A stretch of 64,000 nt of DNA from the NCBI RefSeq assembly GCF_007828835.1, contig NZ_VIVL01000017.1:1-64000 (forward strand). The letters are read 5' to 3'. Under the pieces are notes generated by a model that worked only from the letters and a program-made list of their open reading frames with translations, made no database searches and had not been told where the DNA came from. A program made the position numbers and the translations under genes. Source of the DNA: Variovorax beijingensis. Lineage in GTDB: Bacteria; Pseudomonadota; Gammaproteobacteria; Burkholderiales; Burkholderiaceae_C. Below are positions 26,306 to 34,595 of the stretch, piece after piece; the first letter of the stretch is position 1; the number at the start of each line of letters is the position of its first letter.

Positions 26306-26553
26306 TGCGCGGGCTCGGCGGGTTCGCGGGACGGCGGCATGGCCAGCAGCGCCGTGAACGCGCTCGAAGCCGCCGCCATGCCCCAAAAAACGAAGAAGGC
26401 CACGGTGTAGACGCCCTGGCGCGACATCCGCAGCGCCTCGCCGCCCCAGTGCAGGTCGGAAGGATCGACCATCGCGAAGACCAGGATTTCGATGGCGCAG
26501 GCCAGCAGGAACGCGGGCCACAGGATGCCGATCAGCTGGCGCGGCCCGCTCAT
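26302..26553 (-). CDS. Small two-helix membrane protein in the cbb3 cluster
   Basis: An 83-residue protein with two predicted membrane helices (about residues 7-28 and 47-69) joined by a short polar loop. I do not recognise a named family. It overlaps both fixH upstream (ATGA) and hemN downstream (ATGA), so it is firmly embedded in the oxidase operon and probably helps assembly. Similar short membrane proteins at this position are annotated as hypothetical in Comamonadaceae. Confidence 0.75.
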   Translation of the reverse strand: MSGPRQLIGILWPAFLLACAIEILVFAMVDPSDLHWGGEALRMSRQGVYTVAFFVFWGMAAASSAFTALLAMPPSREPAEPAQ

Positions 26554-26843
26554 GGCGCGGCCCCGCGGCGCGGTCCCGGCACGGCCTCGGCCGGCGTCGC
26601 CGCGTGGTTGCGGCCGTTGACCGCGGGCATCAATGCCTTGTCCGCCAGGGTCTTGTTGATCTCGACGCCGCGGCGGTAGTAGTCCTCGGACACCAGCGGG
26701 TCGGGGCTGTCCCAGGCGTACCAGAGGGTCACGAAGCTCGCGACCACCACCAGCGCGGGGCCGGCGATCACCATCCAGAGCAGCGGATGCCGCCACCACG
26801 CGTCGCGTGGGGCCGGCGGCGGGCTTGTTGTTGTTGCGTTCAT
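26550..26843 (-). CDS. fixH: FixH family cbb3 oxidase assembly protein (CcoH)
   Basis: A 97-residue single-pass membrane protein with a helix at about residues 20-42 (LLWMVIAGPALVVVASFVTLWYA). The FixH hallmark WDSPDPLVSEDYYRRGVEIN follows, with the periplasmic end beyond it. FixH/CcoH stabilises the cbb3 oxidase subunits and works with the copper pump CcoI. It is shorter than many FixH proteins (about 150-170 residues) and lacks most of the C-terminal domain. It lies 13 bp after ccoG and overlaps the next gene by ATGA. Confidence 0.85.
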   Translation of the reverse strand: MNATTTSPPPAPRDAWWRHPLLWMVIAGPALVVVASFVTLWYAWDSPDPLVSEDYYRRGVEINKTLADKALMPAVNGRNHAATPAEAVPGPRRGAAP

Positions 26844-26856
26844 CGTCTCGGCTCCT

Positions 26857-28320
26857 TCAGCGCGGCACAAGAAAGGCCGCTTTTTCCGACACCTGGACAC
26901 CGCTGCGCTCGTCCCGGATGTCGAAATGCACCGTGTGCGAACCCGCGGGCACCGCGCCGTAGGGCACCTGCAGCCGCACCGCGACCCAGCGCGACTGCGC
27001 CGCACCGATCGTGACCGGTTCGCCCGGCGAGACGGTCAGGCCCTCGAGGCCGTGGGCGGCAATGCGGTAATCGCGCGCCTCCTCGGTGGCGTTCATGATC
27101 TGCAGCCGGTAGACGTTCTCGAGCCGGCCGTCCTCGACGATGCGGGCCAGCGATGCGCGGTCGCGCACCACGTCCACCTTCAGCGGCATGCGCGTGACGA
27201 GGCTCGCGAGCAGCCCGATGACCAGCAGCGCCAGGATCGCGGTGTAGACCAGCACGCGCGGGCGCAGCACGCGGCGCAGCAGCTGGCCGCGCGTCCATCC
27301 GGCCTCCATGCCGTTCTGCGTGTCGTAACGGATCAGCCGCGGCGCATAGGCCATCTTCTGCATCACGGTGTCGCAGGCGTCCACGCACAGGCCGCAGCCG
27401 ATGCACTCGTACTGCAGCCCCTTGCGGATGTCGATGCCCGTCGGGCACACCTGCACGCAGAGCCCGCAGTCGATGCAGTCGCCGAGCGCCATGCTGCGCG
27501 GGTCGACGCCTTTGCGCCGGGGCGCACGCGGCTCGCCGCGCTCCGGATCGTAGGTGACGATGAGCGTGTCGCGGTCGAACATGGCGCTCTGGAAGCGTGC
27601 ATAGGGGCACATGTACTTGCAGACCTGCTCGCGCATGAAACCGGCATTGCCATAGGTCGCAAAGCCGTAGAAGAAGACCCAGAACACTTCCCACGAACCC
27701 ATGCGGGTCTGCAGGAAGGCCAGCCCCAGGTCGCGGATCGGCGTGAAGTAGCCCACGAAGGTGAAGCCGGTCCACAGCGCGATGCCGATCCACACCAGGT
27801 GCTTGAACCATTTCTTCACCAGCTTCTCGAGCGACATCGATTCGGCGTCCAGCCGCATACGCGCCGTGCGGTTGCCTTCGATCCTGTGCTCCACCCACAT
27901 GAAGATCTCGGTGTAGACGGTCTGCGGGCAGGCATAACCGCACCACAGCCGCCCGGCCACCGCGGTGAAGAGGAAGAGCGCCAGCGCGCTGACCACCAGC
28001 AGTCCCGAAAGGTAGATCAGGTCCTGCGGATACAGCACCAGCCCGAAGATGTAGAAGCGGCGTGCAGCCAGGTCGAACAGCACCAGCTGCCGCTCGCCCC
28101 ACTCGGCCCACGGCAGGCCGTAGAACACCAGCTGGGTCAGGAAGACCATCGCCCAGCGCCAGCGCGCGAACATGCCGCGCACGGTGCGCGGATAGATCTT
28201 CTTCGAGGCCTCGTACAGGCCCACCGAGTCACTCTCGACCGGAACGATGGGAATGGTCTTGCGCGCACCGGGGCTGGCCGGTGTCGATGCAGAGGAGGAA
28301 ACGGGGGCGGATGAGTCCAT
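26857..28320 (-). CDS. ccoG: Cytochrome c oxidase accessory protein CcoG (FixG)
   Basis: A 487-residue polyferredoxin-like membrane protein needed for cbb3 oxidase maturation, probably reducing Cu(II) to Cu(I). Several membrane segments flank two [4Fe-4S] motifs: CIDCGLCVQVCPTGIDIRKG and CIGCGLCVDACD. Further cysteines are in WCGYACPQ and CKYMCPYARFQ. The C-terminal part (from about residue 375) is an Ig-like periplasmic domain. Fits the family in length and order, and sits 15 bp after ccoP. Confidence 0.95.
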   Translation of the reverse strand: MDSSAPVSSSASTPASPGARKTIPIVPVESDSVGLYEASKKIYPRTVRGMFARWRWAMVFLTQLVFYGLPWAEWGERQLVLFDLAARRFYIFGLVLYPQDLIYLSGLLVVSALALFLFTAVAGRLWCGYACPQTVYTEIFMWVEHRIEGNRTARMRLDAESMSLEKLVKKWFKHLVWIGIALWTGFTFVGYFTPIRDLGLAFLQTRMGSWEVFWVFFYGFATYGNAGFMREQVCKYMCPYARFQSAMFDRDTLIVTYDPERGEPRAPRRKGVDPRSMALGDCIDCGLCVQVCPTGIDIRKGLQYECIGCGLCVDACDTVMQKMAYAPRLIRYDTQNGMEAGWTRGQLLRRVLRPRVLVYTAILALLVIGLLASLVTRMPLKVDVVRDRASLARIVEDGRLENVYRLQIMNATEEARDYRIAAHGLEGLTVSPGEPVTIGAAQSRWVAVRLQVPYGAVPAGSHTVHFDIRDERSGVQVSEKAAFLVPR

Positions 28321-28335
28321 GACGGCCGGTCGGTG

Positions 28336-29247
28336 TCAGGGCCCGGTGGCAGGGTTGGAGAAACCCCAGACATAGGATGCGAGCAGCTTGATCTGGGCCT
28401 CCGTGAGCCGGCCCTCCTGCGCGGGCATCTCGCTGTGCTTGCCGGCGTTGACCATCTGCACGATGGCGGCCTCGCCGTAGCCGTGCAGCCAGATCTTGTC
28501 GCTGAGGTTGGGGGCGCCCACGGCCTGGTTGCCCACGCCGCCGATGCCGTGGCAGGCAGCGCACACCGTGAACTTCGACTTGCCGAGGCCGGCGCGCACC
28601 GAGTCGTGCGGCGCGCCCGAAAGGCTCAGCACATAGTTCGCCAGGTTCTTGACGTCGTCCTGCGAGCCCACCGCCGCCGCCATCGGCGGCATCGTGCCGA
28701 CGCGGCCCTTGGTGATGGTCTCGACGATCTTCTCGGGCGTGCCGCCGTGCAGCCAGTCCTTGTCGGTCAGGTTGGGAAATCCCTTGCTGCCGCGCGCATC
28801 GGAGCCATGGCACTGGGAACAGTTGTTCATGAACAGGCGCTCGCCGATGGCCATGGCCTTGGGCTCGCGCGCAATGTCCTCCATCGGCATGGCGGCGTAG
28901 CCCGCATAGACGGGCGCCAGCGCCTTGGTGGCCTTGGCGACGTCCTCGTCGTACTCGGTCCTGGTGCTCCAGTTCGCCTGGCCGGCGAAGCTGCCCAGGC
29001 CGGGAAAGACCACCAGGTAGCCCACCGCGAAGAAGATGGTGAGCACGAAGAGGCCGATCCACCACATGGGCAGCGGATTGTTGGCTTCGCGCAGGTCCTC
29101 GTCCCAGACGTGGCCGGTGGTGTTGTCCGCATCGGACGGTACGCGCTTGCGGGCCGTGAGCCACAGCAGCAGCATGCATCCGAGGATGCTCAGCACCGTG
29201 CCGGCGGCAATGTAGTTGGACCAGAAGTTGTTGACGAAATCGCTCAT
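28336..29247 (-). CDS. ccoP: cbb3 oxidase dihaem subunit CcoP
   Basis: A 303-residue dihaem cytochrome c subunit that passes electrons to CcoN. Two N-terminal membrane segments (about 12-30 and 60-81) are followed by two haem sites: CSQCH (143-147) and CAACH (229-233), each with a downstream methionine ligand in TMPPM and SEMPAQ. The start ATG 29247 gives the usual MSDFVNNFW beginning; the frame also runs open upstream. It follows ccoQ by 19 bp. Confidence 0.96.
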   Translation of the reverse strand: MSDFVNNFWSNYIAAGTVLSILGCMLLLWLTARKRVPSDADNTTGHVWDEDLREANNPLPMWWIGLFVLTIFFAVGYLVVFPGLGSFAGQANWSTRTEYDEDVAKATKALAPVYAGYAAMPMEDIAREPKAMAIGERLFMNNCSQCHGSDARGSKGFPNLTDKDWLHGGTPEKIVETITKGRVGTMPPMAAAVGSQDDVKNLANYVLSLSGAPHDSVRAGLGKSKFTVCAACHGIGGVGNQAVGAPNLSDKIWLHGYGEAAIVQMVNAGKHSEMPAQEGRLTEAQIKLLASYVWGFSNPATGP

Positions 29248-29266
29248 CGTGGGCCCCTTTTGTTCT

Positions 29267-29407
29267 TCAGTCCTGCTCGAACGGCAGCTGCGCGGCTTCC
29301 TCGAAGCGCGGCGCATTGCGGCGGGCATAGGCCCAGGCCACGATACCGAGGAAAAGCACAAAGCAGGAAACGGTGGCGGCAACGCGCAAGGTGGTGATGT
29401 CGATCAT
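29267..29407 (-). CDS. ccoQ: cbb3 oxidase small subunit CcoQ
   Basis: A 46-residue single-helix protein (MIDITTLRVAATVSCFVLFL, then GIVAWAYARR). CcoQ stabilises the cbb3 complex. It lies between ccoO and ccoP in the canonical order and ends with an acidic tail PFEQD. Its size and place make the call firm despite low sequence content. Confidence 0.9.
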   Translation of the reverse strand: MIDITTLRVAATVSCFVLFLGIVAWAYARRNAPRFEEAAQLPFEQD

Positions 29408-29420
29408 GGTTCGGTGCTCC

Positions 29421-30050
29421 CTACTTGAGCGCGAGGCCCAGCGATTGCAGGTACGCCACGGTGGCGTCCATCTCGGTCTTGCCGCGCACGTCGTCGGCGG
29501 AACGGGCGATCTCCTCGTCCGTGTACGGCACGCCGACCTGGCGCAGCGCGCGCATGCGGCGCGGAATGGCGTCGGCATCGACCTGGGTCCTGTCCAGCCA
29601 GGCATACGCCGGCATGTTCGATTCGGGCACCAGGTCGCGCGGGTTGTTCAGGTGGATGCGGTGCCACTCGTCGCTGTACTTGCCGCCCACGCGGTGCAGG
29701 TCGGGGCCGGTGCGCTTGCTGCCCCACTGGAACGGATGGTCATAGACGAACTCGCCGGCCACCGAGTAGTGGCCGTAGCGCAGCGTCTCCGAGCGGAACG
29801 GCCGGATCATCTGCGAATGGCAGTTGTAGCAGCCCTCGCGCAGGTAGACGTCGCGGCCGGCCAGCTGCAGCGCGGTGTTCGGCTTCAGGCCCTGGATCGG
29901 CTCGGTGGTCGACTTCTGGAAGAACAGCGGCACGATCTCGACCATGCCGCCGATGGCGACCACCACGAGAATCAGCACGATCATCAGCAGGTTGTTGGTC
30001 TCCACCTTTTCATGGGTGAAGCCGCTTTGGGAGGGGTTCTTCTGCGTCAT
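29421..30050 (-). CDS. ccoO: cbb3 oxidase monohaem subunit CcoO
   Basis: A 209-residue membrane-anchored cytochrome c. One N-terminal helix (about residues 21-44), then haem motif CYNCH in EGCYNCHSQMIRPF, the family hallmark, and FVYDHPFQWGSKRTGPDLHRVGGKYSDEWH split here as DHPFQWGSKRTGPDL and HRVGGKYSDEWH. The methionine ligand is in SNMPAYAWL. It starts nine bases after the ccoN stop. Confidence 0.96.
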   Translation of the reverse strand: MTQKNPSQSGFTHEKVETNNLLMIVLILVVVAIGGMVEIVPLFFQKSTTEPIQGLKPNTALQLAGRDVYLREGCYNCHSQMIRPFRSETLRYGHYSVAGEFVYDHPFQWGSKRTGPDLHRVGGKYSDEWHRIHLNNPRDLVPESNMPAYAWLDRTQVDADAIPRRMRALRQVGVPYTDEEIARSADDVRGKTEMDATVAYLQSLGLALK

Positions 30051-30059
30051 GGCGCTTCC

Positions 30060-31499
30060 TCAGGCGTGGGCAATGGCAACGGGCGGGATGGCGGCCCTCA
30101 CGGAGCGCCCGGAGATGACGGTCATCCACACGTTCCACGCCATCACCAGCATCCCCGCCAGATACAGCAGGCCGCCGGACAGCCGCACCACGTAGAACGG
30201 GAAGGTGGCCTTCACGCTCTCCACGAAGGTGTAGGTGAGCGTGCCGTCGGCGTTCACGGCGCGCCACATCAGGCCCTGCATCACGCCGGCGATCCACATG
30301 GCGGCGATGTACAGCACGATGCCGATGGTGGCCATCCAGAAGTGCGCCTCGATGGCCTTCACGCTGTACATGGCAGTGCGGCCGTACATGCGCGGAATCA
30401 GGTAGTAGAGCGAGCCCATCGTGATGAAGCCCACCCAGCCCAGCGCGCCGGAGTGCACGTGGCCGACGGTCCAGTCGGTGTAGTGGCTCAGGGCATTGAC
30501 GGTCTTGATCGACATCATCGGGCCCTCGAAGGTCGACATGCCGTAGAACGACAGCGCCACGATCAGGAAGCGCAGGATCGGATCGGTGCGCAGCTTGTGC
30601 CAGGCGCCCGAGAGCGTCATCACGCCGTTGATCATGCCGCCCCAGCTCGGCGCGAGCAGGATCAGCGAGAACACCATGCCCAGCGACTGCGTCCAGTCCG
30701 GCAGCGCCGTGTAGTGCAGGTGGTGCGGGCCGGCCCACATGTAGGTGAAGATCAGCGCCCAGAAGTGGACGATCGAGAGCCGGTACGAATACACCGGCCG
30801 GCCGGCCTGCTTGGGGATGTAGTAGTACATCATTCCGAGGAAGCCCGCGGTGAGGAAGAAGCCCACCGCGTTGTGGCCGTACCACCACTGCACCATCGCG
30901 TCCTGCACGCCGGCATAGGCCGAGTAGCTCTTCATCCAGCCCGCCGGAATCTCGGCGCTGTTGACGATGTGCAGCAGCGCCACCGCGATGATGAAGGCGC
31001 CGTAGAACCAGTTGGCCACGTAGATGTGGCGCACCTTCCGGATCCCGATGGTGCCGAAGAACACCACCGCATAGGCCACCCACACCACCGCGATCAGGAT
31101 GTCGATGGGCCATTCGAGCTCGGCGTATTCCTTGCCCGTGGTGTAGCCCAGCGGCAGGCTGATGGCGGCGGCCACGATCACGGCCTGCCAGCCCCAGACC
31201 ACGAACGACGCGAGCGCCGGCGCGAACAGCCGGACCTGGCAGGTGCGCTGCACCACGTGGAAGCTGGTGGCCATGAGCGCGCAGCCGCCGAACGCAAAGA
31301 TCACCGCGTTGGTGTGCAGCGGCCGCAGCCGCCCATAGCTGAGCCACGGAATGCCGAGGCTGAATTCGGGCCAGGCGAGCTCGGTGGCGATGATCACGCC
31401 GACCAGCATGCCGACCACGCCCCAGACCACGGACATGAGGGCGAGCTGCCGTACGGCGGTGTCGTCGTAGACCGCTGCGGGAGGATTGGGTTCTTGCAT
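30060..31499 (-). CDS. ccoN: cbb3 oxidase catalytic subunit CcoN
   Basis: A 479-residue, twelve-helix haem-copper oxidase subunit holding haem b, the haem b3-CuB oxygen site and a proton channel; it reduces O2 with very high affinity. Ligand-bearing stretches are visible: RPLHTNAVIF, WWYGHNAVGFF, WAGPHHLHY and DWTVGHVHSGALGWVG. ATG 31499 is supported by the AAGAGG site, and a perfect FNR box is centred about 62 bp upstream, so this gene heads an oxygen-controlled unit running to 24288. Confidence 0.97.
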   Translation of the reverse strand: MQEPNPPAAVYDDTAVRQLALMSVVWGVVGMLVGVIIATELAWPEFSLGIPWLSYGRLRPLHTNAVIFAFGGCALMATSFHVVQRTCQVRLFAPALASFVVWGWQAVIVAAAISLPLGYTTGKEYAELEWPIDILIAVVWVAYAVVFFGTIGIRKVRHIYVANWFYGAFIIAVALLHIVNSAEIPAGWMKSYSAYAGVQDAMVQWWYGHNAVGFFLTAGFLGMMYYYIPKQAGRPVYSYRLSIVHFWALIFTYMWAGPHHLHYTALPDWTQSLGMVFSLILLAPSWGGMINGVMTLSGAWHKLRTDPILRFLIVALSFYGMSTFEGPMMSIKTVNALSHYTDWTVGHVHSGALGWVGFITMGSLYYLIPRMYGRTAMYSVKAIEAHFWMATIGIVLYIAAMWIAGVMQGLMWRAVNADGTLTYTFVESVKATFPFYVVRLSGGLLYLAGMLVMAWNVWMTVISGRSVRAAIPPVAIAHA

Positions 31500-31554
31500 C
31501 GTGGTGCCTCTTGATGGACTGCGGGCAGTGTCCCCGCGCCCTCCTCCCGAGGGT

Positions 31555-31568
31555 TTGATGCAGATCAA
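31555..31568. promoter_or_regulatory. FNR/Anr box of the ccoNOQP operon, overlapping the ccoS stop codon
   Basis: TTGAT-GCAG-ATCAA is a perfect FNR palindrome. Its right half overlaps the ccoS stop codon (TGA read leftward at 31567-31565). The centre is about 62 bp before the ccoN ATG. Confidence 0.85.
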
Positions 31569-31702
31569 TCGCCGCGCAGGATGCGGTCGCCCTCGATCTC
31601 GATGTCTTCGAACTGGCCGCGCTCGATCGCCCACCAGAGGCAGCCGAGGATGGCGAGCACCAGCACGACGGACAGCGGGATCAGCAGGAACAGGATGTCC
31701 AT
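31565..31702 (-). CDS. ccoS: cbb3 oxidase maturation protein CcoS
   Basis: A 45-residue membrane protein with one helix (LFLLIPLSVVLVLAILGCLWW) and the family tail GQFEDIEIEGDRILRGD. CcoS is needed to fit cofactors into the cbb3 oxidase. It starts on the last base of the ccoI stop (TGATG), so it is translationally coupled to the copper pump. Its end overlaps the ccoN FNR box. Confidence 0.92.
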   Translation of the reverse strand: MDILFLLIPLSVVLVLAILGCLWWAIERGQFEDIEIEGDRILRGD

Positions 31703-34029
31703 CAGCGCACCGCCCTGCCCGCGGCGGGGGCCGCGAGCCGCGCCGCGTTGAGCACCACCACCAGCGAACTCGCTGCCATGCCCAGCCCGGCCAGCCAGGC
31801 GGGCAGCCAGCCCATGACGGCCAGCGGCACGCACAGCGCGTTGTAGCCGGCCGCCCACGCGAGGTTCTGCCGCACCACGCGCAGCGTTCGCCGCGCCTGC
31901 GCGATGGTGCGCGGAATAGCCGCGAGCGCATCGCCCGGCACCACGAAGTCGGCCCGCGCGCGCGACAGCGGCACGGCGCGCCCGAAGGCGAAGGAGGCGT
32001 TCGCGCGCGCCAGCGAAGGCCCGTCGTTCAGGCCGTCGCCCACCATCGCCACCTGCCGGCCTTCGGCCTGCAGGCGCCACAGGACCTCGAGCTTGTCTTC
32101 GGGCGTGCAGCCGCCCTGCGCAAATTCGATGCCGGCGCGCGCGGCGATCTCGCGTGCGGCGCTGTCGCGGTCGCCCGACAGCAGCCGCACCGTGACGCCT
32201 TCGGCCTGCAGTGCCGCCACCGCGGCGGCCGCGTCCGGACGCAGTTCCTCGGCCAGCACGAAGCTCGCGATCCAGCCCTGCTCGTCGCTGAGGTGCACCT
32301 GCGGCGCCTCGACCTGCAGTGGCGCCACATTGCAATGGCTCGCCGAACCCAGCCGCACGCGCCGCGCAGGCCCGCCCGCATCGCCGCTTCGGCGCAGCAG
32401 GCCTTCGAGCCCGAGTCCGGCCAGCTCGGCCGGCTGCGCCACTTCCCAGGCGGGCGGCGAGCGGAATTGCGCATTCCACGCATTCACGAGAGCCCGCGCG
32501 CCCGGATGCAGCGAGTGCGCGCCCAGCGCGGCGCCGATCTCCAGCGCGTCGCCGGGGCGCAAGCCCTGGCGGCAGTACACGCGTTCGAGGCGCGGCGTGT
32601 CGCCGGTCAGCGTGCCCGTCTTGTCGAAGATCACCGTGTCGACCGAGGCCAGCGCCTCCAGCGCCTGCAGGTTGGACGTCAGCACGCCGCCGCGCGCCAA
32701 TGCGCCCGCGCTCGCGAGCATGGCGGCCGGCGTTGCGAGCGACAGCGCGCACGGGCAGGTCACGATCAGCACCGCCACCGCCACCATCAACGCCTTGCCC
32801 GGATCGACCGGCCACCAGAAGGCCGCGGCGCTGCCGGCCGACAACAGCACCAGCACGAGGAACGGCCGTGCGATCCGGTCGGCCAGCCGAGCCAGCCGCG
32901 GCTTGCCCAGCGCGGCGCTTTCCATCAGCCGAACGATCTGCGCAAAGCGCGTGCCCTCGCCCACCGATTCGATGCGCACCTGCACCGTGGCCGACAGGTT
33001 GTGGCTGCCCGCCAGTACGCGCTCGCCGCGCGCCCGCGCCACCGGGCGGGATTCGCCGGTCAGCAGCGCTTCGTCGGTGCTGGTGCCGCCGTCGATCAGC
33101 ATGCCGTCGGCCGGAAAGGCCTCGCCCGGCCGCACCCGCACCACGTCGCCCGCGGCCAGGCGCCGCACCGCCACACGCTCCCAGCCGCCCGCGGCATCCA
33201 GGCGCTCGATGCTGTCGGGCAGGCGGTTCATCACGGCCTCGAGCGAACCGGCCGTGCGGTCGCGCAGCCGCGCTTCAAGCCAGCGGCCCGTGAGCAGGAA
33301 GAACACGAACATGGTGAGCGAGTCGAAATAGACCTCGTGCCCCAGCGCGCCTGCGCTGTCGAAGGTGGCCGCGGTGCTGACCGCGAATGCGATGGCGATG
33401 CCGAAGGCAACCGGCACGTCCATGCCGATGCGTGCATGGCGAAGATCGCGCCACGCACTGCGAAAGAACGGCCCGCAGGAGAAGAACAGCACCGGCAGCG
33501 TCAGCACCCAGGAGGCCCAGCGAAGCAGCTGCGCGGCGTCCGGCGTCATTTCGCCGGGCTGCGCGATGTAGGCCGGGTAGGCATACATCATCACCTGCAT
33601 CATGCAGAAGCCCGACACCAGCCAGCGCCAGAGCGCGAGCCGCAACTCGCGCGAACGGCGCTCGCGCGCGGAGCTGTCCGCGGCGGGCACCAGCCGGTAG
33701 CCGGCAGCTTCGCAGGCCTCGAACCAGCGCGAAGGCCGCGTCTGCGCGGCGGACCAGACCACGCGGGCGCGCTGGCTCGCGGCGTTCACCTGGACCTCGA
33801 GCACGCCTGCCACGCGCAGCAGCGCCGCCTCCACAGCGAGGCCGCAGCCCGCGCAGTGCATGCCTTCCACCGCCACCTGCGATTCCCAGCGCACGGTGCC
33901 GGCATCGCCGCCATCGAGCGCATGGCCGAACGCAGGCCATTCGGCGGGATCGTCGAGCGCCTGCCACTCTTCACGGGGTGCCCGTGGAAGCGCGGCGGCC
34001 GGGGAAAAGGGGGCGAGCGCAGCTTGCAT
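31702..34029 (-). CDS. ccoI: Copper-transporting P1B-type ATPase CcoI (FixI)
   Basis: A 775-residue copper pump that exports copper for cbb3 oxidase assembly. An N-terminal metal-binding domain carries GMHCAGC (near residue 57). Family motifs follow: CPC in VTCPCALS, the phosphorylation site DKTGTLTGD, TGES and GDGLND (MVGDGLNDGPS). About eight membrane segments are present. ccoI and ccoS lie upstream of ccoN here, whereas many species place them after ccoP. An FNR box shared with the divergent universal stress gene is centred about 41 bp before its ATG. Confidence 0.95.
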   Translation of the reverse strand: MQAALAPFSPAAALPRAPREEWQALDDPAEWPAFGHALDGGDAGTVRWESQVAVEGMHCAGCGLAVEAALLRVAGVLEVQVNAASQRARVVWSAAQTRPSRWFEACEAAGYRLVPAADSSARERRSRELRLALWRWLVSGFCMMQVMMYAYPAYIAQPGEMTPDAAQLLRWASWVLTLPVLFFSCGPFFRSAWRDLRHARIGMDVPVAFGIAIAFAVSTAATFDSAGALGHEVYFDSLTMFVFFLLTGRWLEARLRDRTAGSLEAVMNRLPDSIERLDAAGGWERVAVRRLAAGDVVRVRPGEAFPADGMLIDGGTSTDEALLTGESRPVARARGERVLAGSHNLSATVQVRIESVGEGTRFAQIVRLMESAALGKPRLARLADRIARPFLVLVLLSAGSAAAFWWPVDPGKALMVAVAVLIVTCPCALSLATPAAMLASAGALARGGVLTSNLQALEALASVDTVIFDKTGTLTGDTPRLERVYCRQGLRPGDALEIGAALGAHSLHPGARALVNAWNAQFRSPPAWEVAQPAELAGLGLEGLLRRSGDAGGPARRVRLGSASHCNVAPLQVEAPQVHLSDEQGWIASFVLAEELRPDAAAAVAALQAEGVTVRLLSGDRDSAAREIAARAGIEFAQGGCTPEDKLEVLWRLQAEGRQVAMVGDGLNDGPSLARANASFAFGRAVPLSRARADFVVPGDALAAIPRTIAQARRTLRVVRQNLAWAAGYNALCVPLAVMGWLPAWLAGLGMAASSLVVVLNAARLAAPAAGRAVR

Positions 34030-34063
34030 CGGGCAAGGCTAAGGGCCGGGCCCCCGTTCCCGT

Positions 34064-34077
34064 TTGATCTGCATCAA
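34064..34077. promoter_or_regulatory. FNR/Anr box shared by ccoI and a universal stress gene
   Basis: TTGAT-CTGC-ATCAA is a perfect FNR palindrome in the 104-bp divergent gap. Its centre is about 63 bp before the universal stress ATG (34134) and 41 bp before the ccoI ATG (34029). Confidence 0.85.
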
Positions 34078-34133
34078 GTGACGAAAGCAGCCCGCGGCCT
34101 AAGCTCGCGGCACACCTCCCCGGACAGAAAACC

Positions 34134-34577
34134 ATGTACAAGCGCATTCTCGTGGCCACCGACGGCTCCACACTCTCGAAGAAAGCGGTCACGAGTGCGA
34201 TCGCCCTGGCGAGCCGGCACGATGCCGACCTCGTGGCGCTCACCGTGGTGCCACGCTACCCCAAGAGCTACTTCGACGGCGCGATGTCCTTCTCGCCCGA
34301 AGACATCGCCCGGGTCGAAAAGCAATGGGCCGACAAGGCGCAGGACATGCTCGACGGCGTGGCGGCACGCGCGGCGGCGAGCGGCGTGCCATTGAAGAAG
34401 GCCATCGCCAATTCGGACCTGGTGGCCGAATCGATCGTCGCCGCCGCGAAGAAGCACAAGTGCGACCTGATCGTCATGGCCTCGCACGGCCGCAAGGGCA
34501 TCAAGCGGCTGCTGCTGGGCAGCGAGACGCAGCACGTGCTGACGCACTCCGCGCTGCCCGTGCTGGTGCTGCGCTGA
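34134..34577 (+). CDS. Universal stress protein, UspA family
   Basis: A 147-residue single Usp domain starting MYKRILVATDGS. The ATP-loop region is ASHGRKGIKRLLLGSE, with Ala replacing the first Gly of the G-x2-G-x9-G-S signature, so nucleotide binding is likely but slightly atypical. It is divergent from ccoI and shares a perfect FNR box with it. It is a paralogue in type, not a close copy, of the gene at 19401. Confidence 0.92.
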   Translation: MYKRILVATDGSTLSKKAVTSAIALASRHDADLVALTVVPRYPKSYFDGAMSFSPEDIARVEKQWADKAQDMLDGVAARAAASGVPLKKAIANSDLVAESIVAAAKKHKCDLIVMASHGRKGIKRLLLGSETQHVLTHSALPVLVLR

Positions 34578-34595
34578 CCGCCCGGCGGGCCTGCT

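Noticed and set aside
26550..28320. fixG and fixH as evidence of nitrogen fixation
   Set aside because: They belong to cbb3 oxidase assembly and are named for history only; no nif genes are present.
29373..34395. Long + strand open frames opposite ccoO, ccoN and ccoI
   Set aside because: They are Arg/His-rich without family features, while every base is used by certain cbb3 oxidase genes on the other strand.
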